24,945 nucleotides of DNA, from contig NZ_CASEGO010000028.1 in the NCBI RefSeq assembly GCF_949287625.1, positions 1-24,945 of the forward strand, written 5' to 3'. This DNA is from an uncultured Brachyspira sp. Its GTDB lineage: Bacteria > Spirochaetota > Brachyspiria > Brachyspirales > Brachyspiraceae. A program made the translations under genes and the position numbers. Positions within the stretch are counted from its first letter, which is position 1. The number at the start of each line of letters is the position of its first letter. Of the stretch, positions 6,987-14,936 are shown one piece after another. The notes beneath the pieces are model-generated. The model was not told the DNA's origin and did not search any database. It was given only the letters and a program-made list of their open reading frames with translations.

Positions 6987-8513
6987 TTATAAAACAGGAG
7001 CTATAATTCTGCAAGCCGAATTTCTAAGTCTTACAAGCATAGGCTGTTTAGAATATTCCTCTATAGTTATTTTATGAGAATCAAGCATATCTTTCTTAAA
7101 TATATCCTCAAATTTTTTAGCTATATCAATATCATATATAACAGCATTCATTTCGTAATGTAAATAAAAGCTTCTTATATCCATGTTGCAAGTACCGCAT
7201 GATACTATTCTTCCGTCCATTATACAGAATTTGCTGTGCAAAAATCCTTTTTCATATAAGTATATATTAACTCCAGCCTTAAGTAAAGTTTCAAAATAAG
7301 TCTGAGCTACCCACCAAGGCACAAGTTTATCAGGCTTACCTGTTATCATTAAATGTACATCCACTTCTGATAAAGCAGCATTTTCTAAAGCAGCTAAAAA
7401 TCCGTCATCTGGAACAAAATACGGACTTTCTATATAAATGCTTTTCTTTGCCTCTTCTATCATTTTAGAATATACTTTTTGTATGCTGTCCCATTTAGAG
7501 TCAGCACCTGAAGTTATAATTTGTACTGGAAGAAATCTGTCCGTTGCCGACTGAGGAAATAAATCTTTTCTTATTATTGAAACTCTTTCTTCATCTAAAT
7601 ATTTATCTATATATTTTAATTTTCTTGAAATCTTATGTTTTTTTTCATTAACATTAAATACTTCTAAATCTCTTCCTCCTGCATTATACCAGTCGCATAC
7701 AAACACATTTTGTATAAGATTGCAGGCATCTCCTACCATTCTCATATGTACATCTTTCCAAGATTCAAAACATTTTCCGCCGTCTATGTACTCCTGTCCC
7801 ATATTCATTCCGCCCATATATGCTGCAACCCCATCAACTACAACTATTTTTCTGTGATTTCTGTAATTCACAAATCTAGTCCATAATATAGAAAAAGGAT
7901 CATGATAGTATAAAAATTTTATACCGTTCTTTTTCAATTCTTTTCTGTATTTTTTGCTTATTCTCATTAAAGAACCAACACCGTCAAATATAAGTCTTAT
8001 TTCAACTCCTTCTTTAGCTTTCTTTATAAGAACGTCCTTAATTCTTTCTCCAAGTTCATCGCTTCTCCATATAAAATATTCCATATGTATAGTTTTTTCT
8101 GCGAGTTTTAAATCTTCTATTATGGCATTAAAAAGTTTTTCTCCTTCATCAAATACATAAACTTCATTTTGCACTGTAATAGGAGAATATCCGCTTCTTA
8201 TAGCAAGTTTTACTAAGTTAATATTTCTGCCGTAATTGCCCTGCATATTATCAAGTATTGTTATTTGTTCATTTAATAGTGATGAGAAATATTTTTTTAT
8301 CATATCTTCCGGGAGTTTTGCTGAAATTTTCTTCTTTGATTTTCTCCAATCCATTCCCAAAAATATATAAAATATTACTCCTATATAAGGTAAAAATACC
8401 AATACTGTAAGCCAAGCTATAAAAGAGTATGGAGGTCTGTTTTCAAGAAGCATTTTTATAGCTATTGATACAACATACAAAAAAAATATAATAGTTAATA
8501 TATAAAATACCAT
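6987..8513 (-). CDS. cls: Cardiolipin synthase, phospholipase D family
   Basis: Two HKD active-site motifs are present: H220-x-K222-x4-D227 (NHRKIVVVDG) and H426-x-K428-x4-D433 (HSKFCIMDG), each followed by the usual Gly-Gly-x-Asn or Cys-Gly-x-x-Asn segment. Two N-terminal hydrophobic segments (about 2-22 and 31-52, with NRPPYSFIAWL between) anchor it in the membrane, as in bacterial ClsA-type enzymes, and 508 residues is the normal length. The enzyme joins two phosphatidylglycerol molecules to make cardiolipin and glycerol. GGGA stands about 5 bases before the ATG at 8513. It is the first gene of a - strand operon with the LRR and nitrilase genes. Confidence 0.93.
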   Translation of the reverse strand: MVFYILTIIFFLYVVSIAIKMLLENRPPYSFIAWLTVLVFLPYIGVIFYIFLGMDWRKSKKKISAKLPEDMIKKYFSSLLNEQITILDNMQGNYGRNINLVKLAIRSGYSPITVQNEVYVFDEGEKLFNAIIEDLKLAEKTIHMEYFIWRSDELGERIKDVLIKKAKEGVEIRLIFDGVGSLMRISKKYRKELKKNGIKFLYYHDPFSILWTRFVNYRNHRKIVVVDGVAAYMGGMNMGQEYIDGGKCFESWKDVHMRMVGDACNLIQNVFVCDWYNAGGRDLEVFNVNEKKHKISRKLKYIDKYLDEERVSIIRKDLFPQSATDRFLPVQIITSGADSKWDSIQKVYSKMIEEAKKSIYIESPYFVPDDGFLAALENAALSEVDVHLMITGKPDKLVPWWVAQTYFETLLKAGVNIYLYEKGFLHSKFCIMDGRIVSCGTCNMDIRSFYLHYEMNAVIYDIDIAKKFEDIFKKDMLDSHKITIEEYSKQPMLVRLRNSACRIIAPVL

Positions 8514-8562
8514 TTTTATCCCAATATAATCTGTTATTTATTTTAATATTTATAGTAATTAA

Positions 8563-8591
8563 ATACTATATAAAAAAATTATAAATGTCAA
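8563..8591 (-). promoter_or_regulatory. Probable promoter of the cls operon
   Basis: On the - strand TTGACA (8591-8586) is followed by TATAGT (8570-8565) after a 15-bp spacer, or TAGTAT (8568-8563) after 17 bp. The ATG is about 50 bases downstream. The -35 box lies 36 bases from the -35 of the divergent rimP promoter. Confidence 0.5.
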
Positions 8592-8627
8592 CAAAGAATA
8601 ACATAATAATAAAATTTATAAAAACAC

Positions 8628-8655
8628 TTGACAAAAATCATTAGTACGTTAAAAT
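8628..8655 (+). promoter_or_regulatory. Promoter of the rimP-nusA operon
   Basis: TTGACA at 8628-8633 and TAAAAT at 8650-8655, 16-bp spacer. Transcription would begin near 8662 and produce a leader of about 105 nt containing the hairpin at 8684-8726. Confidence 0.65.
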
Positions 8656-8683
8656 AATACTACTTCCGAAAATATTTGTAATG

Positions 8684-8731
8684 AAGGGCGTTGGTTTTCT
8701 TTTTCAGGAAAGAGACCGACACTCTTTTTTT
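8684..8731 (+). promoter_or_regulatory. Attenuator-like terminator hairpin in the rimP-nusA leader
   Basis: The leader forms a long hairpin. 8684-8688 pairs with 8722-8726, 8690-8694 pairs with 8716-8720, and 8696-8702 pairs with 8709-8715 around a short loop; there are several G-U pairs, one mismatch and one bulge. It is followed at once by seven T residues (8725-8731), with no gene between promoter and hairpin other than rimP. The structure is what an intrinsic terminator inside a 5' leader looks like. In Bacillus subtilis NusA is known to repress its own operon by NusA-stimulated termination in the leader; the same logic is inferred here. Confidence 0.65.
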
Positions 8732-8753
8732 ATGTTTTAGGAAAATATATTAT

Positions 8754-8774
8754 ATGCTAATTTTGTATGAATAA
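8754..8774 (+). CDS. Possible 6-codon upstream reading frame overlapping the rimP start
   Basis: ATG at 8754 encodes MLILYE and ends at TAA 8772-8774, overlapping the rimP ATG at 8767. The only Shine-Dalgarno nearby, AGGA at 8739-8742, is 11 bases before this ATG but 24 bases before rimP. Translation of the short frame could bring ribosomes to rimP by coupling. It may also be chance. Confidence 0.3.
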   Translation: MLILYE

Positions 8775-9339
8775 TAAAAATAGTAAGATAAAACCGCAAA
8801 AACAAAAAGAGTACGGCAGAGTACCTAAAAAAAAGAAATTGCAGAATAATAAAGAAAAATCTAATAAGACTGCACCTATTATAGATGAAGTATTATTATT
8901 TAATGGTATAAAAGATATTTTAGAAAGAGATGGTATATATTTGCTTGATTTGAAGGTAAGAGCAATTTCTGACAACAAAAAAGTATATGCTGTTATATAT
9001 AAAAAGAAAGAAAGTGTATCTCATACTCATTGTATAGAAACTACAAGAAAGATTCAGGAATGTATAAAGCAAAACGGATATGATGAGGGCGATTATACTA
9101 TTACTGTGTCATCTGCTGGTTTCAGATGGAAATTTAATGATAGGTATGAACTTTTTGAGGGTATGCCTATAAAAATAAAGTACAGAGACGGTGATAATTT
9201 TATTACATCTTATGCTGAATTAAAAGAGGCTAAAGATGATTATATCATTATAAATGTTTTTGATGAAGAGAATATTATTAATGAAAAAAATATTAAAATA
9301 TTGAAAAACGATATTATAAAAGCAAGATTAAATTGTTAA
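8767..9339 (+). CDS. rimP: Ribosome maturation factor RimP
   Basis: The core from about residue 45 onward matches RimP: N-terminal domain (GIKDILERDGIYLLDLKV), the characteristic ITVSSAGFRWKF at about residues 116-127 corresponding to the family VSSPGLDRPL region, then the Sm-like C-terminal barrel. RimP binds the 30S subunit and is needed for its maturation. At 190 residues it is longer than the usual ~150 because of a Lys/Gln/Asn-rich N-terminal extension of about 38 residues. An in-frame TAA at 8758 and no other start leave the ATG at 8767, which lacks a good Shine-Dalgarno. It precedes nusA by 45 bases, the standard bacterial order. Confidence 0.9.
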   Translation: MNNKNSKIKPQKQKEYGRVPKKKKLQNNKEKSNKTAPIIDEVLLFNGIKDILERDGIYLLDLKVRAISDNKKVYAVIYKKKESVSHTHCIETTRKIQECIKQNGYDEGDYTITVSSAGFRWKFNDRYELFEGMPIKIKYRDGDNFITSYAELKEAKDDYIIINVFDEENIINEKNIKILKNDIIKARLNC

Positions 9340-9384
9340 TAATTATGATAATAAATATTAAAAATAAAAAATGGAGAATATCAA

Positions 9385-10875
9385 ATGTTTGAAAACGTTG
9401 GAACTTATTTACAGCAGCTTTCTGATGAAAAGGATATTAGTATAGAACTTTTAAAAGAAGTTATAGCATCTACTATAGAATTAGCTTTAAAAAAGAAATA
9501 TGGAAATGATATAAATTTTCATATTCATTTTGATAATAAAAATAATCCTACTGTATATAAGGGAGCTAACGTTGTAGAAGAAGTAAGAGATAAGAATAAA
9601 GAAATATCTTTAGAAGAAGCTAAAAAATTAGATCAAGATATTAATTTGGGTGATGAAGTATTAATACTTGTAGATCAGGTTGAAGCATTCGGAAGAATAG
9701 AGAGTATGGTTGCTAAAACTACATTTTTCCAGAAGATTTCAGACCTTGAAAAGAATATTATATATAATGAGTTTAAAAGAAGAGAAAATCAGCTTGTAAA
9801 CGGATATTTTCAAAGGGAACATAAAGGAACTATTTATATAAATCTTGGAAAAACAGAAGGCGAATTACAGAAAAAGGATCAGTCTCCTAGAGAACATTAT
9901 ACAGTAGGTGATAGAATAAGAGCCTATATATATAAAGTTCAGGGGGGAAAAGATGATAGAACAGGTAAGGAAATACCTACTAAAATACTCCTCACTAGAA
10001 CAAAAGCAGATTTTATTAAAAAACTTTTTGAACTTGAAATACCAGAAATAGCAGACGGTACTATAGAAATTAAAAATGTAGTAAGACAACCTGGTTTAAA
10101 AATTAAAGTAGCTGTAGTATCAAATAAACCAGAAGTAGACCCTATAGGAGCTTGTATAGGTCAGAAAGGTATACGTATACAGTCAATTATAAAAGAAATT
10201 GAAGGCGAAAAAATAGATGTTGTAAAATGGTCAAAAGATATCAGAGAATATATTGCTGAGGCTATAACTCCAGCTAAACCTATACGTATTATTATTACAG
10301 ATCCAGAGAAAAAAGAAGCTATGATCATTATACCAGATGATCAGCTTTCTTTGGCACTTGGTAAAAGCGGTTATAATGTGAAATTAGCTTCTCAGCTTAC
10401 AGGATATTATTTTGATATAAAAACAGAAACAGATATTAAAGAAAATCCAGAATTATTGAAAGATATTGTACCATTAAATCAAATATTCTCAGATACTGCC
10501 GAAGAAACAGAAACTCCTACTGAAGAGCCTGAAGCAGCAGAAGTATTTGAAAGTAATCTTTATTCTTTACAGGGTATTGATGAGAGTATAATAAAAACTC
10601 TTATAGATAGCGGCATTAACTCTATAGAAGAATTGTATAATTTATCGGCTGAAGATATTATGGAGAAAACAAATCTCGATAAAGATACAGTTGATAATTT
10701 GATGCTTGTAATGAAAGATGTTGTAGAAATAGTAGAAAGCGAAGATGAATATGAAACTACTTCAGAAGAAGTTGTTGAAGAGATAGAAGTTTATGAGTGT
10801 CCTAACTGCGGTTCAAGTATTACAGAGGATATGACTAAATGTCCTAAATGCGGAATTGAGCTTTCTTTTGAATAA
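9385..10875 (+). CDS. nusA: Transcription termination/antitermination factor NusA with C-terminal zinc ribbon
   Basis: Domains in order: RNA-polymerase-binding N-terminal domain (about 1-130), S1 domain (about 135-205), two KH domains (about 210-355, with GACIGQKGIRIQSI and LALGKSGYNVKLASQL), an acidic Glu/Thr-rich linker, a helix-hairpin-helix-like segment (about 398-455, LQGIDESIIKTLIDSGI), and a C4 zinc ribbon with C472, C475, C486 and C489. NusA binds RNA polymerase and nascent RNA and modulates pausing, intrinsic termination and antitermination. GGAG at 9373-9376 is 8 bases before the ATG. The zinc ribbon is not part of the textbook protein. A SAM methyltransferase follows instead of infB. 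Confidence 0.95.
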   Translation: MFENVGTYLQQLSDEKDISIELLKEVIASTIELALKKKYGNDINFHIHFDNKNNPTVYKGANVVEEVRDKNKEISLEEAKKLDQDINLGDEVLILVDQVEAFGRIESMVAKTTFFQKISDLEKNIIYNEFKRRENQLVNGYFQREHKGTIYINLGKTEGELQKKDQSPREHYTVGDRIRAYIYKVQGGKDDRTGKEIPTKILLTRTKADFIKKLFELEIPEIADGTIEIKNVVRQPGLKIKVAVVSNKPEVDPIGACIGQKGIRIQSIIKEIEGEKIDVVKWSKDIREYIAEAITPAKPIRIIITDPEKKEAMIIIPDDQLSLALGKSGYNVKLASQLTGYYFDIKTETDIKENPELLKDIVPLNQIFSDTAEETETPTEEPEAAEVFESNLYSLQGIDESIIKTLIDSGINSIEELYNLSAEDIMEKTNLDKDTVDNLMLVMKDVVEIVESEDEYETTSEEVVEEIEVYECPNCGSSITEDMTKCPKCGIELSFE

Positions 10876-10898
10876 TTTTGTATAATTGAGTTATCTTT

Positions 10899-11795
10899 AT
10901 GATATGCGAGGTTTGCGGGAGTGATAATTATTCTGAAATAGGAACTATAAAAAATATATGGCAGAGTGATAAAAAGGTATATCAATGCTGTAATTGCTCT
11001 CTTTATTTTATAGATTTGCCTACAGATGAAGAAATATATGCTTTATATAAAAATGAATATCATAATAATATAAAAAATAAACTATTTGAGACAGCTAAAA
11101 GTAAGATGCGTTATGCTAGAAGTTTATCTCAGTTTAATTTTATAAAAAACTATATTGACTTTTATAACAAAAAAGTATGCGAGATTGGTGCTTTTGACGG
11201 ACTGCTTCTAAATATATTTAAAAAAAATGGCTGTGATGTATATGGATATGAGCTCAATGATAATGCGAGACTTTATGCTAAAAATAAATATGATATTGAT
11301 TTGAAGCCTAATTTTTTAGAAAGTAAAGAAAAGTATGATATTATAATGCTTTCACATGTTATAGAGCATTTTAAAAATCCTTTTGATGTACTCATTAAAA
11401 TTAAAAATATGCTTAAAGACGATGGATACTTATATATAGAAGTGCCTAATTCTCCTAATAAAGATCAATGCAGTTATGATATGCTTATGAGATATTTGTC
11501 TACAGAACATATTGTTAATTTTAACATAGAAAATTTAAAAATGTTTGTAAAAAAAGCAAATTTAAATATTATAGAATGTAAGTATAGTAATTATTCGGTT
11601 TCAAAATACAATAATAATTTGAGGGCTAATATATTAGAGGGAAGTATCCCAAATATAAGTAATTTATTTTCATTTGCTCTTTTTGGTATTAAGACTTTTA
11701 TTGTTCCTGAAAGTACTTTTATAGAATATAGTGATAATAATAATATATGGTCTTATGGCGAAAATATAAGAATCATAGCACAATTAAAAAAATAG
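10899..11795 (+). CDS. SAM-dependent methyltransferase with N-terminal zinc-binding motif (298 aa)
   Basis: The N-terminus has two cysteine pairs, C3/C6 (CEVC) and C30/C33 (CCNC), forming a probable zinc site. A class I methyltransferase domain follows: motif I VCEIGAFDG (93-101) for SAM binding, then YDIIMLSHVIEHFKNPFD and DDGYLYIEVPN, typical of the Methyltransf_23-type group. This architecture is common among enzymes that methylate sugar nucleotides, quinones or similar small molecules; the substrate cannot be read from sequence. No signal peptide is present. GAG at 10888-10890 is 8 bases before the ATG, and the gap to nusA is 23 bases, so it may be on the same transcript. Confidence 0.85.
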   Translation: MICEVCGSDNYSEIGTIKNIWQSDKKVYQCCNCSLYFIDLPTDEEIYALYKNEYHNNIKNKLFETAKSKMRYARSLSQFNFIKNYIDFYNKKVCEIGAFDGLLLNIFKKNGCDVYGYELNDNARLYAKNKYDIDLKPNFLESKEKYDIIMLSHVIEHFKNPFDVLIKIKNMLKDDGYLYIEVPNSPNKDQCSYDMLMRYLSTEHIVNFNIENLKMFVKKANLNIIECKYSNYSVSKYNNNLRANILEGSIPNISNLFSFALFGIKTFIVPESTFIEYSDNNNIWSYGENIRIIAQLKK

Positions 11796-11845
11796 TATAT
11801 TTTTCATAATTTCTTATTCTTTTTATAAAAAAAGTATGATTATTT

Positions 11846-11873
11846 TTGACTTTGTTAATATAATCTATATAAT
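11846..11873 (+). promoter_or_regulatory. Promoter of the chemoreceptor gene
   Basis: TTGACT at 11846-11851 and TATAAT at 11868-11873, 16-bp spacer, 40 bases before the chosen ATG at 11914. It lies inside the in-frame extension that begins at 11836, which argues against that longer start. Confidence 0.65.
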
Positions 11874-11913
11874 TTTAAAGTATATGTTTTTATTTTGTAT
11901 AAAGGATTTTATT

Positions 11914-13731
11914 ATGAAAAATAGGTTAATGGTTAAATTTTTGGCTCCTTTTATAATATTTTTATTATTATTATTTATCATAATTTGTTTCGTTTACAGA
12001 CCTTTATATAAATCAAGATTTTTAAGAGAAAAGCATCTTCAGACATTAGAGGCTAAAACAAGAACTGAAGGCTATGTTGAAGAGTTAAAAAATACTATAT
12101 ATGTTATGGCGGCATATTTGGAATCTAATCCCAGCTGGGTGGAATTTGGAAATTTTATTACTAATGTTCAGAAACTTAATACTGGATATTTAAATGTTTA
12201 TTTTGGAGGAAGTGTCCCTTATCCAGAAGGCGGAGTATTTATGAATACTTTGGAAGTTTATCCATTAACTTATGATCAAACTTCTAGGGATTGGTATAAG
12301 GATTCTGTTGCAGCTAATGATATAATGATTAGTGATCCTTATATTGATTTTGCTGTTAATAAACTTACTATAACATTTGGTAAGGCTGTTTATACTAATG
12401 GAGCTCTTAAGGGTGTATGTGCCATAGATTTTGCTAATATTAATACTATTACAGAGAGTCTTAAAAAGAATTTTACAGAAGATGTTTATATAGTTTCTGA
12501 GGAAGGTATTTTTATGACGCATGAAAATAGCGGCTACATTTTGAATGAAACTAATAATTTATTTACTTATGAAATATTTTCTGATTTTAAAAATAATTTA
12601 TCGTCTCATATTGGGGATTTAAATATTATAAAAGATGAATGGTATTCTATTCAAAAAACTGATAATGCTCCTTGGATATTGGTATTTAAAGGAAGTGCCG
12701 AACCTTTTTATTCTCAGTTCAGATTTATGATGATAAGTTTGTTCTTATGTATAGTATTGCTTATAGTTCTTGAGTTTATATTAGTAGCTAAAATAGTAAT
12801 CCCTTTATCTAATAATTTATATCATGCTATTACTATAATGACTTTGATGCAGGATGGAAGATTTGACAGTCAGTTTGATGAAAAAGAATTGAAAAGAAAA
12901 GATGTAACAGGTGTTTTGGCTAATTCTATCAATGATATGCAGCATATAATGCATACTATAGTTTCTGAATTAAAGACTAACATATCTCTTATTAATAGTT
13001 CTTCAGAAAAGATATCAAGCGGAATAGATAATTTATCAGATCGTACTTCATCTCAGGCAGCAGCTGTTGAAGAGATTACAAGCTCTATTGAGAATCTTTT
13101 TTCTGCTATATCAAATACTTCAAAAAATTCATATAATGCCAAAAATATGAGTGCTAAAGTTACAGAGTCTACTCAAAACGGAGTTTCTGCTGTAAGTGAG
13201 ATATCTAATAATATGATAGAGATTTCAGAGTCCAGCAAAGAAATATCCAATATTACAAAATTGATACAGTCTATAGCTTTTCAAACGAATATATTGGCAC
13301 TTAATGCATCAGTTGAAGCAGCACGTGCTGGAGAGCAGGGCAGAGGATTTGCTGTTGTTGCTTCTGAGATTAGAGCTTTGGCACAGAATGTTAATGAGGC
13401 TGCTGGAAATATAACTGGCATAATAGAAAAAACTGTTGCCAAAATAGAAGTAGGCGATGAATCTGTAAAACGCTCTTTGGATATACTTGTAGAAATAGAG
13501 AAATCTGCTAAAGATGTATCTGATATACTTTCTCAAATATATGAATCTGCTTCTGAAGAAGAAGAGAGTGTAAAACAAATTAATACTGCTATGAATGAGC
13601 TTAATAATATTACACAGGAAAATTCTGAACTTGTTAATGAAAGTTCTGTACTTGGAAAAGAAGTAGTACAGGGCACTAGCAATTTATCATCTGAATTGGA
13701 ATATTTTAAACTTAATTCTGATTTTAAATAA
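11914..13731 (+). CDS. Methyl-accepting chemotaxis protein with dCache domain, probable amino-acid sensor (605 aa)
   Basis: TM1 spans about residues 9-28 and TM2 about 271-296. Between them is a periplasmic double-Cache domain with SRDWYKDS and GKAVYTNGALKGVCAIDF. The cytoplasmic part holds a short HAMP-like segment and an MCP signalling hairpin whose tip reads IAFQTNILALNASVEAARAG (454-473). Residues Y120, R125, W127, Y128, D145 and D172 match in identity and spacing the amino-acid motif known for the PctA-type dCache family (numbering recalled from memory). The protein should sense external amino acids and control CheA. The start at 11914 has AAAGGA at 11901-11906 and follows a promoter; an earlier in-frame ATG at 11836 was rejected. 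It is a single-gene unit. Confidence 0.93.
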   Translation: MKNRLMVKFLAPFIIFLLLLFIIICFVYRPLYKSRFLREKHLQTLEAKTRTEGYVEELKNTIYVMAAYLESNPSWVEFGNFITNVQKLNTGYLNVYFGGSVPYPEGGVFMNTLEVYPLTYDQTSRDWYKDSVAANDIMISDPYIDFAVNKLTITFGKAVYTNGALKGVCAIDFANINTITESLKKNFTEDVYIVSEEGIFMTHENSGYILNETNNLFTYEIFSDFKNNLSSHIGDLNIIKDEWYSIQKTDNAPWILVFKGSAEPFYSQFRFMMISLFLCIVLLIVLEFILVAKIVIPLSNNLYHAITIMTLMQDGRFDSQFDEKELKRKDVTGVLANSINDMQHIMHTIVSELKTNISLINSSSEKISSGIDNLSDRTSSQAAAVEEITSSIENLFSAISNTSKNSYNAKNMSAKVTESTQNGVSAVSEISNNMIEISESSKEISNITKLIQSIAFQTNILALNASVEAARAGEQGRGFAVVASEIRALAQNVNEAAGNITGIIEKTVAKIEVGDESVKRSLDILVEIEKSAKDVSDILSQIYESASEEEESVKQINTAMNELNNITQENSELVNESSVLGKEVVQGTSNLSSELEYFKLNSDFK

Positions 13732-13959
13732 TTATAGATGATGCAGCTTTGTATTTTTTATTTGTAGTAATTTTTATATATTGTTTTGTTTTAAGTGTGA
13801 TAAAATAATCTATAAAAATCCAATTCTACATCTTAGGAGTGATGCACTTTATTTTCGTCTGCTAAAGAAACATTGCTGCTTAGTATCAAAAAACCTGCAA
13901 ATATCTAAATTTTAGAAATTCATATTTTGCCAAAAATAAAATTATATTTTCTTTTTAAT
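13732..13959. other. Gene-free AT-rich stretch after the chemoreceptor
   Basis: No reading frame of note, no clear terminator and no recognised RNA. It leads into the GC-rich block beginning near 13964. Confidence 0.5.
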
Positions 13960-13963
13960 ATCT

Positions 13964-14116
13964 GTGGCTTTGCCCACCACGCTGTGTGCTACGCAACACC
14001 CCACTTCTTTTGCCGTCCGCTCTGCGTGCCGTAGGCAAGGCACCTACTTGGTGGTGACCCATACGAAGTATGCCTGCAGCGAGAAGCAGGCACAGCCCGC
14101 AGTCGCGAAAGGCTGC
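13964..14116. repeat. GC-rich hairpin-dense block, probable dispersed repeat or structured RNA
   Basis: Base composition rises sharply for about 150 bases in otherwise AT-rich DNA. Many inverted repeats are packed together: GTGCC (14026-14030) with GGCAC (14039-14043); CATAC/GTATG (14060-14064, 14068-14072); TGCCTGC/GCAGGCA (14071-14077, 14086-14092); CAGCC/GGCTG (14093-14097, 14111-14115). A long-range CACCAC (13975-13980)/GTGGTG (14051-14056) pair may close the left half. There are no open frames of note. It may be a dispersed intergenic repeat or a non-coding RNA. Confidence 0.6.
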
Positions 14117-14190
14117 ATTTTATGCTAAATTTAGTAATTTATTCTACATGTAAGACATAATTAGTACTATTTAGTATTATTTTTAGATTT

Positions 14191-14247
14191 GCACTTTTTG
14201 CAACTTTGACGAAGTCCACCCGTGGTGTGCGGCGGGAAAAAAAGTTG
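14191..14247. repeat. Second GC-rich module flanked by CAACTTT/AAAGTTG arms
   Basis: CAACTTT (14201-14207) pairs with AAAGTTG (14241-14247) around a GC-rich centre (GACGAAGTCCACC, then CCCGTGGTGTGCGGCGGG). Its centre has CCC/CAC-rich wording similar to the start of the 13964 block in reverse orientation, so the two may be ends of one element. Confidence 0.5.
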
Positions 14248-14256
14248 AATAAAAAA

Positions 14257-14285
14257 TTGACAAACTTAAAAATTTTCAGTATATA
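14257..14285 (+). promoter_or_regulatory. Orphan promoter with a palindromic -10 region
   Basis: TTGACA (14257-14262) and TATATA (14280-14285) are 17 bp apart. CAGTATATACTG (14277-14288) is a perfect 12-bp palindrome over the -10. No + strand gene follows before the convergent gene ending at 14383, so any transcript would be a short non-coding RNA or antisense to that gene. Confidence 0.4.
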
Positions 14286-14382
14286 CTGGCGGACTCATTT
14301 CATATAGAAAATCTGCAATTATAAAATACTGAGATTGAATACATTATAAATATTTATTAATTTAGCTTTGTGGTCATATATA

Positions 14383-14931
14383 TTATCTTTTAAGACGTCT
14401 TATATCTATATTATTAGTTGTAATCAGATTGCTGTCTAAATATAATATAACTTCTAGATTATTAGCTTCTTTCCAATAATTTTTATCAAAGCTCATTTTA
14501 AATCCTATTCTCTGACCTAGAGGAAATCTTATATTATAAAATGAGTCATTTCCTGTAAATATTAATTTCTTATTTTTATACAGTGATAAGCTTGCATTTA
14601 AATTTTCTATATTGATGGAGTTTGTATAATTAGAATTTTTTACTTCTATTGTCGCAACAACAGCTTCATCTTCATAAAACTCTACATTATTTATTTTTAC
14701 TTCTATAGGTATATTTGTTTTTAATGCACTAAAGTATGGTATATCATTAAAAAAACCTTTTTTGTAGAGAAGAAAGAATATTACAAGCAGTGTAAGAAAA
14801 GCCCCATATAAAAACATAAACCATCTTTTTGCAAATATACTTACCTCTCTTTTTGGGGATGGAGGTTTTGGCTGTCTGTTATTATAGAATTCTAATTCTG
14901 GTTTTTTAGGGTCATAAACTTCTCTTGGCAA
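14383..14931 (-). CDS. Small membrane-anchored protein of unknown function (182 aa)
   Basis: A polar, proline-rich cytoplasmic N-terminus of about 35 residues (NRQPKPPSPKREVS) precedes one hydrophobic segment (about 37-57, FMFLYGAFLTLLVIFFLLY). The remaining ~120 residues are beta-rich and presumably lie outside the membrane (VEFYEDEAVVATIEVKN), resembling an immunoglobulin-like or FxLYD-type fold only in general pattern. The start appears to be TTG at 14931: AAGGA overlaps the last codons of the upstream gene about 10 bases before it, and no earlier in-frame start fits. It lies 5 bases after the NAD(P)HX-repair gene and is the last gene of that operon. I do not recognise the family. Confidence 0.7.
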   Translation of the reverse strand: MPREVYDPKKPELEFYNNRQPKPPSPKREVSIFAKRWFMFLYGAFLTLLVIFFLLYKKGFFNDIPYFSALKTNIPIEVKINNVEFYEDEAVVATIEVKNSNYTNSINIENLNASLSLYKNKKLIFTGNDSFYNIRFPLGQRIGFKMSFDKNYWKEANNLEVILYLDSNLITTNNIDIRRLKR

Positions 14932-14936
14932 TTTAT

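Noticed and set aside
11836..11913. N-terminal extension of the chemoreceptor from ATG 11836
   Set aside because: It contains the promoter, and the ATG at 11914 has AAAGGA at a good distance and starts directly before TM1.
13964..14116. CRISPR array or tRNA/rRNA gene in the GC-rich block
   Set aside because: There are no regularly spaced direct repeats, no cloverleaf and no rRNA-like sequence; only unlike hairpins.
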